NCBI RefSeq assembly: GCF_001039355.2
Contig: NW_019775512.1
Span: forward strand, 250,181 to 314,180
Length of the DNA: 64,000 bases
Origin: Lingula anatina
Lineage: Eukaryota; Brachiopoda; Lingulata; Lingulida; Lingulidae
Reading direction: 5' to 3'
The notes beneath the pieces are model-generated. The model saw only the letters and a list, made by a program, of their open reading frames with translations. It had not been told where the DNA came from and did not search any database. Shown here piece after piece: positions 25,861 to 37,632 of the stretch; positions within the stretch are counted from its first letter, which is position 1; each line of letters begins with the position of its first letter. Both the position numbers and the translations under genes were made by a program.

Positions 25861-26934
25861 AAAAATTACCGCATAAACAATCTACATAGACAATACCATT
25901 ATTTTTACTGTACAGCCATTTGCTATAACATACGATAGAAACTTGCCGTCTCGATATAATATGACCTATATTCTGTATTAATTGGCTTGAAACAGGAAGT
26001 GTGCTGTTTTTGATTGGGGTTAAGGGGAAATGAACATAGAAAAGATAACCGGCATTTGATGGGAAAAAAATTTGGGTTTTAACCATCTGATTTGCAATAT
26101 CGTCATAGTTCAATTAAGGCAAACAGTAAAATGTATCACTTTATATGCTAAAATGAATCTTTTATTAACAAAAACAAGGACTTGTTTCTAAGTCAATATT
26201 TTTCCTTTGTTGTTACCAGGCTGTGAGGTAATTTCCAAGGTTTCTGTGTTAAGATTCTACTCGATACTGGTATACGTATGTACCAGTCATAAATTATCGA
26301 TGCCATGAAATAGCTGACAATGTAAATGAAGAACAATGTACAATTATAGCCTTCTCTTATGACTTAACAGGCACAAAGCAGTTTCAAAAAATTGGTCTTA
26401 TGATCACAGGCCCCTGGATCTTTGTGTATGAAATTTCAGGCACTATTACACATATATCTGTAGTAGGCTATGTTATCATCCGGTATAATTGTACATAATA
26501 TATCTGCTATCGCCGCATGAACTCTGTGCATGTAGTAAAAAGACCTTTGGTAAACACAATGTGTTCAATTAAATTAAGGATAACAAAATTACAGGAACAG
26601 CCACTGATAAGCATAGTTTGAGTGCATCATATCAGAGAATTATTAACATGTACTATATTACCCTAGTGAACCCAAATGACATATGTACTGTGGGGGTGAA
26701 GTCTTCTTCAGCTCTCAAGGCCAAGAGGATAAGCACGTGAAATGTGCCACCACCTGGCGTCTCGCCGAGACGCTGCTGATTGATCATTTCCAATAGGCCT
26801 ACTACGAGATGGCATAATACACCCCACTTCCTGTGCAAAGAGATGACGGTTATCGATTTATAGGTCTTCGTTTTTTTTTAATAACTTTTTTTCACTGGCC
26901 GGTCCGGGATTAACTTAAATTGTCCCGATGGCAG

Positions 26935-26935
<1 letters not shown>

Positions 26936-26976
<41 letters not shown>

Positions 26977-26981
26977 TGTGC
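26936..26981. repeat. (GT)n microsatellite
   Basis: About 20 GT units with two single-base interruptions. The surrounding 25.9-27.4 kb holds no gene I can recognise. Confidence 0.95.
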
Positions 26982-27404
26982 ATGAATGTTTGTGTTGAGA
27001 GGAGATGGAGGGGAGCTTAATCTGCAAAAAACATGTATGAAGCTAATGACTGAGTCAAAAGTCTAATCCCCACCCCCCGTCAACTCTTCCGTTTTGAAAC
27101 CCCCAATGCATACTATGTTAATAGTTTGAACAAGTAGTAGGCCTAGGCCTTAGGCCTATTCATGAAGGCTACTAATTAAGAAGCACGCCGAATCTATCGC
27201 TGCTTATGATCCAGTTTGATGTCATTGCATTCACTAGTAACCCACAAACCGTAACGTGGTGTCAACATGAGGGGGTAAATTCCCACTGTGAGTCATACAT
27301 CTTTATACAATACTTAATTGTCTAATATTAAAATATAATACGTTATGCTTGTTCTGACAACTCCACACGGCCAACGCACAAAATCACACGAACTAAATAC
27401 TTAC

Positions 27405-27640
27405 CAAGCTTGAGATAACAGCTGAGGACAGCTTTCTTGCCAGCCACAACAGTGTCTTGTGATATACAAAATTACAACTACACCTCTGCAAGGTCAGAAA
27501 CTCCAATTCTGAAGAATCCCTCTTAGTCAGAATGAGAGGAAATATGCAGGGGATTCCCCGCTTCAAAAATTCCGTTGTTCTCGGGTCTCGCACCGCCTAC
27601 AGTGTAAACTTTAACAGCATTTACAACTCGTTATTAAGTT
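27405..27640 (-). other. Candidate noncoding first exon of the IRF gene
   Basis: A strong minus-strand donor (TTG/GTAAGT, exon end 27405) follows sequence that carries a short open frame. It lies in the first promoter-like interval upstream of the IRF acceptor at 18330. Joining the two implies a 9-kb 5' UTR intron. This is inference from splice-site quality and position; the 5' boundary is unknown, and the donor could belong to an unrelated transcript. Confidence 0.35.
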
Positions 27641-27836
27641 TTTCCCGACAACAAGTTAACCTACATGTAACGTTCTGTTATCTGGGGGGTTTAAAACCTG
27701 CAAAACAACCCAGATTACAAAGGCCGAAGTAATGTTTTATCAGATATCAATAGCTGGTGAATGGGCTATTTTTAGAAACCAAGGGAAAACCCAATTCCAA
27801 GAACTGAGCTGTCACGTGATCGATCTGGGATTTCCA
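27549..27836. promoter_or_regulatory. Cluster of three kappaB/Rel-type sites
   Basis: GGGGATTCCCC at 27549-27559 is a symmetric kappaB decamer-plus-one. GGGAAAACCC at 27783-27792 fits the Dorsal pattern GGGWWWWCCM, and GGGATTTCC lies at 27827-27835. All three fall within 290 bp next to the candidate first exon of the IRF gene. Read on the minus strand, the first is GGGGAATCCCC, the type of site known in mammalian IRF1 promoters. Confidence 0.5.
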
Positions 27837-27839
27837 ATT

Positions 27840-29334
27840 TTTTTCAAGTTCCAAGTGTCTACTATTCTCGCTACACGAAGTTCGACGAAATTATTTGTTG
27901 TGTGTATTTAATGTGTGAATTAGGTGTGGAAACCTGTGCTGTTTATTTACAAGTGTTTTTTACAGGTGTATCGACTGCGTTCGGCACTCCACGTTTGCAC
28001 GGCTTTTCTTTATCGCTGATTGTGGGTCTATTCAAACTTGACGACCGAACATAATCAAACAGTGCAACGTGCAGTCAATTGATCTGTAAACCTATCGCTG
28101 AGGTCACGTCTAAGGCAACACTGTGTTCTTGACAAATAGGCCTACCTGTGCAGCAGTCTAGCTATAGTCTAATGTTATCCCCCTCCCCACCTCCTTCAGA
28201 TAAAGACTAGCGCATAGTAGGCCAATAGTAGGCTATATGTATTGTTTAGAGCGATAATTCATGCCTTATCATTCATATTCAAGTTTTCTGATATAGGCCT
28301 ATAGTGTATGTACATGTAATTGTTTGTCCATAAGAAACGATGAAGAGTCGAAGACCGTCGTCTATGAATCACTATGAATTATATATTATAGTTAGGCCTA
28401 CAGTTGACTGTAAAGTGCAGAAAACGCAAATATGAATGCAATCCCGAGCATTTTTGTGTTCCCTGGAGTTTGCCCTAACCGGATCCTGTACTTTGGGTGT
28501 TGAACTGTCTTGGGACAAACTTTAGGCAGCGTTTAAAAATAACTACAATAGTCTAATAGCCAGAAGACTTTTCTCCTTCAGAATAGGCCAATATCCGTCT
28601 TACGCTGTAGTCGATTTTAAGTGATGTTTTATTTAAAATGTGCATGTATCAGCCAAGTGGGCGGAGTGTGGCTTGATTTCAACATCAAATTGGTTGACCT
28701 GTTATCAAGACATGGCAGGTATTTGCTATCTTTTCTGATAAAACGGTCGCAAACCGAGACTGCAGCTGAATCGGTGGTCCAAAATGGCGATCACCAGCCA
28801 ACAATACAAGCAGGGATAATGGAGAAGGGGGTGGGGGGGGGGGGGTGCAGTGACCTGACCTGAACCCCCCTCTCTGCGGTTTCTGAAAAATGAATCACAC
28901 CAAAAAATGCCAGTCCAGTGACCTCCCGGCTCCGCTAATCTCAGTAATTAACAAATAATGCTGATATTGTCAGTCAGATCTGTTTGATTTTTGTCATCTT
29001 AGGCAAACAATACCAATAAATGTACACAAAGATTCGTAAGATCCTGAATGTTTTTTCAATGAGCTGTTCCTGCCCAACTCTACACGTTCATGGTGTGGTT
29101 GCTATGCAGCGGAGCGCGTGTCACCATGGAGTCAGAGTCACGGAAATGCGTTGGGGAACGTATACTTATTGTTTTTGCGATCTTCTGCTGTTAAAATATG
29201 AGGGTCGATAAAGCTGGGACATCTTTTGAGTTGTATTTGATGTTACAAATAAAAATGAAATTGATCATACTAAAGCAACTTATGTTTTCTATTCATTCAC
29301 TGTCTAAATCAATACAATGCGTGTATATTGATTA
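27840..29334. other. Noncoding region upstream of the kappaB cluster; no gene recognised
   Basis: AT-rich sequence with repeated taggccta-type words and a G homopolymer near 28830-28845. Only short chance ORFs are present and no splice-supported exon was found. Confidence 0.5.
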
Positions 29335-31000
29335 TACAGACTTGACATTTAATATGGAATATTTTTTTCGAAATAATCTTTTATCAGTTTTTTCCTATTT
29401 TGCGGACTGATAAATGAAAATAAGGATTAAAATCGTGTTTTAATAACTTTAAATTATCTATTTGATGTCATTGTGACATCAGTTCATTAATGGAATTCGC
29501 CAGAGAAACAAACAAAAACACATTGCCTATTCTATGTCATACGACTCCCATTAAAAGAGATATTTTGGATCTCCATAGTTTCCAAATTATCGTATGTAAA
29601 AGGGTAATACGCTCCACAAAAGACCCTCATGTCAGTTGCTAGTCACAGTAATGGTCGTTGTTACGCCTGGCCTCTTCGTGGCTGTTGCCAGCGCTCTCAA
29701 GCGGCAAGGCATTTCTTGAGGGTAGGTTTTTAGAGTTCAATCTGGAATAGCATTCTAGGCATCGGTCTGAAATTGTCCAATCTGGTCCAGTTTTGTTGTA
29801 GGACATGTAGGCAGTTGATTGGTGAGTAATGGTCTACCGAAATATTGTCTATGTGGTTCAAATGTGGCGATTTTGATGACCAGGGTAGCTGCTCATCCCC
29901 TTGGTTCTGTAAGTTATCTGCTATTAAAAGTGCTCTGTGTGAACCTGCAACCTCATCGTGCAACCTAGAATTGTTCCTAAGGTGCCCCCTATCAAATGAT
30001 AGTCAAGTGGTTCCGAGATTATCCCTTTATTTGATCTGGTTCAGGTTTTCGTCGATGACTACTATTGGTGTTTTGACACCAATGTGGAATCTACTCCAAA
30101 TACTGACGCTGTCAATCACCCTTGTCACTTTAGACCCGGCATATGCTTCGTCGTAGGCCTCTTCTGGATATCTGTAAACTCTGTTTTGACTAATTGGGCG
30201 TTACAGGTGAAATCTGACCTCAATAAAGAAAGCCACGCAGTTTCAGTGTTCTACCCAGAATCGTTCATGGCCCCCAATTCATTAGAGAAACAGACGACGA
30301 TGTTTTGCTGTATACAGTGGGTACCTCGGAGGTCATTAGGTGTTCTTACCTGCTAAAACCAGTTTGGTGTTCGCTAAGGGCTTTGAAAAACGCATTTTAG
30401 TGGCAATTTACCCCTCGTTCTGAACGGACTAAGTGTTTTTTGTTTAGTTGCAGCAGCGTATCCCGAAAGACAGTGGGTCCTGTACCCTGTAGGTAAAATT
30501 TTGATACATTGGGGGTCACCTCTGTGTAGGTACATCAGTCTGGGCATTACTCTATAAAACTGTGGGGACCGTTCCGTTTGGCGCTATGATCTGTCTGGTG
30601 ATGTCTGTCTTTTTCGCGCCATTCTGCCTTAGATTAACAAATTTGTAATGCACTTCTTGACTCATCTTACGCACTGCAAACCTGGCCGCTTGCATGCAAA
30701 ATTTCAAATTTTTCTATGCAGTAGTTGCTGAAATATGGATACTTTTTTGACAGAACCAAGCTTTGCCTAAGCCAAGCTTTGATCAGCCCAAAGGAACACT
30801 ATCCAATTAAATCACTGCAAATTACATAGTGTAGCAGCGCAACATGCATGAAAGTCAGTTAATTGGTAGTGACACACATGACTGCATACTTTTACATTCA
30901 CAAATCTTATATGAAATCGGAGTTATTTTAAAAAAGAACGTATTTTTACCTAGGTATACCTTCGAAACTGAAATATTCCATATTAAATGTCAAGTCTGTA
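29335..31000 (-). mobile_element. Degenerate Tc1/mariner-family transposon with intact terminal inverted repeats
   Basis: Terminal inverted repeats of at least 28 bp, CAGACTTGACATTTAATATG at the left end (29337) and its exact inverse ending at 30998, are each flanked by TA. TA is the target-site signature of the superfamily. The span of about 1.67 kb is the usual autonomous size. Inside, on the minus strand, lies a decayed transposase. Confidence 0.85.
29735..30350 (-). pseudogene. Tc1-like DDE transposase remnant
   Basis: The minus-strand translation shows the DDE-superfamily order. There is an RVYRYPEEAY-like block, a VIDENLNQIK segment equivalent to the usual G-L/N-x-x-Y strand, then LPWSSKSPHLNHIDNI, matching the LPWPSRSPDLNPIEHLW signature. 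The terminal Asp/Glu positions are altered (H-L-N-H-I-D) and in-frame stops occur (for example near 30040), so it is inactive. It sits inside the inverted-repeat-bounded element. Confidence 0.8.
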
Positions 31001-31149
31001 TATGAACTCATTCCAACAGATTATCAATGGCCTTTGTGACCTCTCTGTCTGCATCTACACATTCCTTGGCACAGCCCAATCCCAAGGTCCGATATACAAG
31101 CTACATCTGCGATGACAAAGTCTGCCAATACCCAAAGACTGGACATAAA

Positions 31150-31530
31150 TAACAATATAAAAAGAATTAAGAATCATTCTCTCCCAGGGGCAGCCCAAAT
31201 CATAGGTGCCCATGCACATCCCTAAATATAATTTTATTTGACACCAAAATTGCCTCTCTCGATTGGTAAAGCAGGAGGATAAAGCAAAAAATTACAAATG
31301 AAAATGAAATTAAAGGAATTCAGAATGATCAACCACCCCTAGGGTCACCCCGGCCCCTCCCGGATTCCAAAGTGCCATTGTCCATCCTTGGTGATAGGTC
31401 TCTCAATGCCCGAAGTGTGAACTTCCTCATTCTTATGGTCTAGGATGAAATATCAGAAATTACAATATTGTAATATTGTAATCAACCACCCCCAAGGGAC
31501 AGCCCGAACGCCAGGTGCACGGAAATCCTA
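31150..31530 (+). repeat. Degenerate ~155-bp tandem repeat, three copies
   Basis: The core AATCA followed by a C-rich block, AGGGNCAGCCC and a GTGC/CATTG segment recurs near 31170, 31330 and 31480 (for example AATCAACCACCCCCAAGGGA). The copies are strongly diverged. No coding frame. Confidence 0.5.
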
Positions 31531-31787
31531 AGTGGCTAAGGACAGCGCTGATTATAATTCTAATTAAATACCAATTTTATTGGCTGATAAACAGTTTCAT
31601 CATCAGTGATTATTGGCGACAAGTTGTTACTTCCATTTTCACATGACTATTAGCAGATATGAAACAAACCCAAAAGTCGAAAGCCTATTTAAAAAGCAAG
31701 TTAAACAGCTGTATTTCTCCGTCATTTTGTCTAACACTAGTTTACTTCATTCTGCTCCTCCATACACTTATTTCCTATGGGTTAAAA

Positions 31788-31954
31788 TTCCCCTCTTGAA
31801 ATTAGAATATTGACATACTGCATCATAGTTCTAAACCGTACCAAAGGAACCGTTTGCCCTCCAAACCCCCCTCCCCCCTTGGGGCAAACGGTGCCATTTG
31901 GTGCGGTTTACAACTATGATTCAACTTGTCAAAATTCTAATTTGAAGAGGGGAC
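31788..31954. mobile_element. Hairpin MITE with ~70-bp arms
   Basis: The left arm starts TTCCCCTCTTGAAATTAGAA and the right arm is its imperfect inverse ending at 31954. The arms share TCATAGTT, AAACCG, ACCAAA and CGTTTGCCCC, separated by a C-rich loop of about 20 bp (31861-31882). No ORF. A foldback element by structure. Confidence 0.75.
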
Positions 31955-32447
31955 CTTTGGTGTAATTTTATTTTTTCAAAAATCGAAGGGGAGGGGGTCA
32001 GGACCCCCCTGACATCCCCTTAAATCCGCCACTGGCAACTATCAATATTGTTTGCGTTGGTCTCAATTTGTGTAGGCAAGGAAGTAAATAAAGGTCTTCT
32101 TCCTTGGTGTGAGGACTGTAAGGAAGTGTTGAACACGTGCAAACAAACAACGCACAACCGTGGTCATCTCGTCAATGGGCCATCTTATCAATAGGCCATG
32201 TTGTCAACAGAGGTAGCTCATTCCAAACATTCATTCAAAGAGCTTTTGTGTCAGTAAACAGAAAGATATTTATACAGACTATGCATAAAGATGTTAATTA
32301 TAAAATATAAATTTTATGAGACAAGCATATTTGTACTCTCTGTCCAGTTGTCATAGGTAAAATCAAGTTCCTGTGTCAAACCAAATTATCAATGTAGGTC
32401 AATATTTTATCGCTGTTCACTGGTTGTTTGGAGTAGCTTAGATTTAC

Positions 32448-32467
32448 ACACACACACACACACACAC
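32448..32467. repeat. (CA)n microsatellite
   Basis: Ten CA units. The surrounding 32.0-33.5 kb has no recognisable gene. Confidence 0.9.
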
Positions 32468-33559
32468 TTTAGAGGAAAATCGTTGTCCTATATACTTAAA
32501 TGCATCGAAACATGAATTTCGTTTTTGGGGCAATGTTGTATATCCATTTAATTTATGCAACCTCACGGAGTCACCTCCTCATTTGTCAGTTTTTTTTTTT
32601 TTTAAGTCAGAGTCTAAAATATCAACCTTGGGCGTGAGCATTGGGAAGTTATATATAGTAAGAATAATAAAAACTACCTATCCGTGAGTGCGTGGTGTAG
32701 GTATTCCTTTGATAACAAATGGTTCGTTTTACACAATGAGTCATATTTTGGAGGACCTGGCGAATTCATGATCTGTGAGTGATCTGTGAGACTGTGAGAT
32801 CAAAGAAAATTGTATTATAACCCTTGTAGAATCCTTTGATTGGTCTGTTATAATACTGCCGTGGTCTAATTCCTCTATTTCCTCTAACTGGGCCGTTTTA
32901 GTAGTACACTTGGGACTGTGCTGTATTTTTAAAATTGAAAATAGTTATATATTTAAAACAAATCTGCATAAATAATGAAAAAAATATTTTTTCTACTTAG
33001 GACAATGTCCTTCTTCGCGAAGCACGCGGTTTTAATATATAGAAAAGAAAACCATGCTTTGCCTCTTGGTTTTTTCCTGGGAGACGGATTGCAGCTCCCC
33101 ACCTACAATGGGAAATTTTGCGTTAGAACTTCCTGAAATTGATTGAACTTTGAAAATAAGAGAGTGGAGGCGTACCTTTTGATCTTGGATTTTATTAGGC
33201 GTAATACTTTTTTTGGATTTCAAAATGATAATACTCTTTGTGTAAATATCTTTGGTATATTAATGACTTCGGTTTTACCCGTTCTTGTGAGCTAGAGCTG
33301 CTTTTACACCAATAATGTTTCTGATAAAGCCGTTGAATACTAATGACCTGAAACAGAGATGTTTGATATCATACGTACGCGTACCAAGCTGTACATTGTA
33401 CCTGAGTAATTTTTGTGTCTAAACATCCAGCAAAGGTACGTATCTGTCCCAGTTCATACATTTCCGCCTATTTTATTGTCCAAAAAGCAGGAAAGGTAGA
33501 ATTTTGGGCCCCAAAATAGGAGAAAAGTAGGAGGAAATTAACGAATAAGGCAGCAAAGC

Positions 33560-34380
33560 TGTCAAATGTACACACGAAAAGCAGAATATAATGTTGCACA
33601 AAATACGTCATTTTTTAAAAAATTTCATGCAATAATGCATTATGCTTTACAGCAAAGTCCACACCATATACTTTAACTATGCACCACAGGTAACATGGAT
33701 ATGTAAGGAATATGTAACTAGCACCAGGCTGCAGGTCCATATGAGAGTTCAAATTCACACACTGAAAGTACCAGAATGACAAAAATGAAATCTTATCAAA
33801 AAATGCATTTATTCAAGTAATATAATCCTTTCAAGCTAGTTTCACTATTTGAGGTATATGTCAACCTTGAAAACCATTCGTCTAAGTTACAAAAGAATAA
33901 ATAACACAATTTTCCTTTTAAAGCGGTTTGATAGCAGTGCACAAAATGATGCAATATTACATAATGATTAAAATAATCCGCACTAATTATCTACTAAATG
34001 TAGCATGGACATTCAGAAAATGTAACTACCATATGGGAGATATAAGTCCCACAATGAAAATGCCAATATGTGAAAAATGAATATTTTAAATATTTGTTAA
34101 AAACAAAAACTGCATTACTTCCGGAAAAAGAAGCCAATCAGCCTTAAATGGTCATTATGGTGGCAGTACTCAAAATAGGATTTTCTTAAATTTGATATTG
34201 TAATATTACATAATGCTTTATAGCATAGTCACCGCCAAGTTTAGACAATATAATATACATTTATAATAATTATAATAAAATATGTAACAAACAAAGGTCG
34301 TCAAGCTCATGGAAGTTCAAAGCCACACCTTGAAAATGACAATATGTGAAAAATGAACATTATCTGTTCAGGTTGGTTTT
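33560..34380 (+). repeat. Three diverged direct repeats, ~250-350 bp each
   Basis: A shared order of words (ATAATG-ATTATGCTTTA, AATATGTAAC-A, TCATATG/TCATGGGAGTTCAAA-CACAC, TGAAAATG-CAATATGTGAAAAATGAA) recurs starting near 33600, 33945 and 34190. Noncoding, satellite-like, no flanking inverted repeats seen. Confidence 0.55.
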
Positions 34381-34635
34381 CGAACTAGACCTGTCTATTA
34401 CTATATATTCATCAATTCTGTAATTCTGAAGACATAAGGTGAAACTAATTGTGTTATCCCTGAAAGTAAACCGCTACGACAGCGACGGCAACGACAGAGG
34501 CACATGTCACATAGCCTATGTGACGGCTACATGTACATACACATCTGTGTCTGTTCATAAAAAGTAGGAGATAAGCCAGGCTTTATATTTAATGTTTCAC
34601 GCAATTTTTGTATGGTATTTTAATAGCTGGGGGGG

Positions 34636-34660
34636 NNNNNNNNNNNNNNNNNNNNNNNNN
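34636..34660. other. Assembly gap (25 N) inside a G homopolymer
   Basis: Twenty-five Ns flanked on both sides by G runs. The true content is probably a long poly-G tract that could not be assembled, so no feature should be inferred across it. Confidence 0.99.
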
Positions 34661-36580
34661 GGGGGGGGAAGCGTTCTGAAATATTACTGAGTTTGATACA
34701 TATCTTGTTTCTTGAGGGTTTCCTTGCTATATTTTAAAGTATGGTAGCCTTTGTCAGGTACAACAACTCAATATAATATTAACTTAATCTCGGTCAAGCC
34801 AAATGTCTAAATCTTGCCAGTGGCGGTACATAAAATGAATCACTGTAGTGACACAGAAAATTCACCAAAATCAAAAAATTAAAGCAAGGCCACAGTTTGC
34901 ACTGTGTTGCCTAAGTTTTATACTGTGTAATGAAAATTAGTTTGGCACTTTCACTAGTTGACAGTTCCGGCAGCGATAGTTCAAGTCATATGTTATAGGA
35001 GCAAGTGTGGCCAACACAAACAAAAGCTTATCATAAATTTCCAGCCCAGGGAAATATTAGATTGCACTCTCATTGTGTTGGAACTTCTCAATGGACATTG
35101 GAGGCTCTTAAAGTGTCTAAGTTCCCAGCAGTGGCGGATCCAGGATTATTTGAAAAGGGGGTCCGCGGATGCGAAATTTGCAAATGAATTCATTAAAAAG
35201 TATAAAAAGTAGGAGGCTTTCATATTAAAGTACTAGTAGAATGGTCTTATCCATTAAGTGGGGAAAGTGGGAGGTTAGGGAACCGTGAGTTCCTTATGTC
35301 AATATATTGCTTTCTGAAATGTCTGGGAGACATAACAGTTGAAAGAATAGCAATTCGTACAGAATTAAGTTCTTTAATTAGAAATGGTAGAAAACATCGA
35401 ATCCCAATGCAAAGACGGGTCAAACAATAATTCTTGAGAAGGAGAATTTTTTTTCAGGAGGAAATTTAGTTTTTTCGCGAATATCCCTGATTAAAAATTC
35501 ATTCCCAAATCATCAAAATTTACTAAAAATGTATCATTTAGTGTGTAGACGTGTTAGGCCTTTCACCACTCAGGTTTCAGAGATTGACAACGTACCTGAC
35601 TATGACGTACAAGAGGCACCTAAAGTTCTGTTCACAACCAAGTTGTTCCACGGACTAACTGACAGTTTGGTTGTGGGCAGAGCTTAAACAGAACACCCAG
35701 CGCTCGACACGGCCAGGAAACCGGAATTATTTTAATCGGTACATTGGGGCTTGTGTAGCAGGTTTAAACCCTCCTCCACTCCTCTATCAAACTGGAATGG
35801 TACATGTAGCTGTACCGCTTAATGTGAAAACGGCCTTGATGAGGATGTGGATTGCATAATATTGTGTTAGGTGTGACAGACTGGTACACCTCCACCAAAA
35901 CTGGTTTTTGAAAGCGGGCAACTCGTTCTCTTTGCCCGGAGCCCTTCTATCTGTTACAAAATAGGCAACTGACATCACACGAGGTTCGTGTTTCATATGA
36001 TGATGAAATTTAGAACTGTTTCTACGCAATATAGCTGAAAGCATACTTTTCATCAATACGAGTAACACTACTATACAGATCAACTTTCAGAAATCTGTTT
36101 GTCAAAGTAATATGAACAACACTGGTTGAAAGTGCAACATGGCTGTAGATATTTACACCACGGGTTTCAGAGATAACTTTGAACAAACCTCTACACTACA
36201 GCATGTCCTTGTCGTTACAAGTAACTTGAAATTCGGTGTTTGCTGTAGAGGTTTGTTCCAAGTTATCCCAGAAGCTCAGGGTGATGTTGTCCCAAATTCC
36301 ACGTAAATCCGTCAACCACAGATCAGTTTCTCAAGGCAACTTGTATGCTGCCAGTGCGTAGTGTTTTTTTTTTCACAATTTTACAGTGGTTCGTTAATTA
36401 TTATTGCAACACTTTGGAATATTGTAAGCAAGTAATGTGATCTTAAACTGAATATTAAACACCCGACCGTGCGTATCTTTGTCGTTTCTTTTTGAGTATA
36501 GATTTAACTCTCAGTTTAGGATTACTAATTCAGTAGACACTGATGTCAGTAAGAACCAACAAACACTGCAATTCTGCCAA
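34661..36580. mobile_element. Noncoding region with small foldback elements
   Basis: Two inverted repeats are visible. One spans about 35624-35697, with arms GTTCTGTTCACAACCAA and its imperfect inverse. The other spans about 36170-36270, with arms AACAAACCTCTAC and GTAGAGGTTTGTTC plus flanking GATAACTT. At 35128 a CAGTGGCGGATCCAGGATT word resembles a transposon terminus also seen near 32035 (inverted) and 53825. No coding exon was recognised. Confidence 0.5.
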
Positions 36581-36587
36581 AATACTT

Positions 36588-37632
36588 TATTTTTCTTCAT
36601 TCTGAATTTGCAGAATTAATTGTATTAATTAGTGTGTCAAGAGAAAATCTCGTACATTAAAACTGACTTTTACTTTATAAGAGCAGCTGTTAACAATAAA
36701 ATGGCAGTCATGAAATTGTGTGCACTACAAGGCAGTATGGCAATATTGTTAAACTGTAGACATTTCAAATACATTTTACAAAACTTGGCAAAATTGACCA
36801 ATGCTGTATAATAAAACTTTCGACACATCACAATATGCAGTTAAAAAGTATGAATTAAGACAATTTATATAATTCATATAGAAGTAAACAAATGCATAAA
36901 TGTTATCTGTCAATGTAAGTCAATGTTTATGTCATGTTTAATATAACTGTGCAATCTTTGTAATACAACGTATGCTACTAACAATCATGTGCATTCACAG
37001 TACAAATGCAAGATCACCACATCATAGATTGTAATTCCTTCTTATCTCTCTGTGCCTGATATAGAATAAATCTCATTGTTAAAAACTCTTGTCACAGAAA
37101 CACAAGATGTTGCATTTTCCGTTTTGATATATCTTATCACACCACAACATCTATTATAGCCAGTTCCTCCAGACTGCACGGTACATTACAGCCTTTACTT
37201 TATGTCACTGGGAGAGGGATGGATAATCCACTCAAAATGATCATTGCATCATTTGATAAAATCAAAAATCTTTCAAACTGTTAAAGTTAGTTTCAGTACG
37301 TGGCTACATAGTCATCATATACAAGTCATAACTGGGATTAGTTAATTTAAAATAAAATTATATTTTTCTGATGTGTTAATAAATGACACAAGCAAAGCTC
37401 AATTTTTTAATCGCTGTTTCATGACATAAATCTTACCAAGCATTTGATTTGCAGTTAATTGATCACCTTTAAGGAGGAAGTTGATAGCAAAGATCAACTA
37501 ACAGAAACCACAGCAAACAATTAAACAGGTAGAGAAAGTAAGCACTGGAGCACTTCCCACTAAAAAAAGCATATGGGGATCACACGTGAAGGCGTAAACC
37601 AAAGTGTGAGCTCAGCTGGGCCCAGTAGGTCT
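36588..37632 (-). other. NCOA4 3' UTR
   Basis: About 1 kb of AT-rich minus-strand sequence after the NCOA4 stop. A minus-strand AATAAA (TTTATT at about 36588) would end the transcript. No other gene is seen. Confidence 0.45.

Noticed and set aside
30084-30356. 90-codon plus-strand frame
   Set aside because: Antisense of the Tc1-like transposase remnant, which explains the region better.
34631-34668. G runs around the N gap as a G-quadruplex feature
   Set aside because: The true sequence is unknown because of 25 Ns, so no structural claim is safe.
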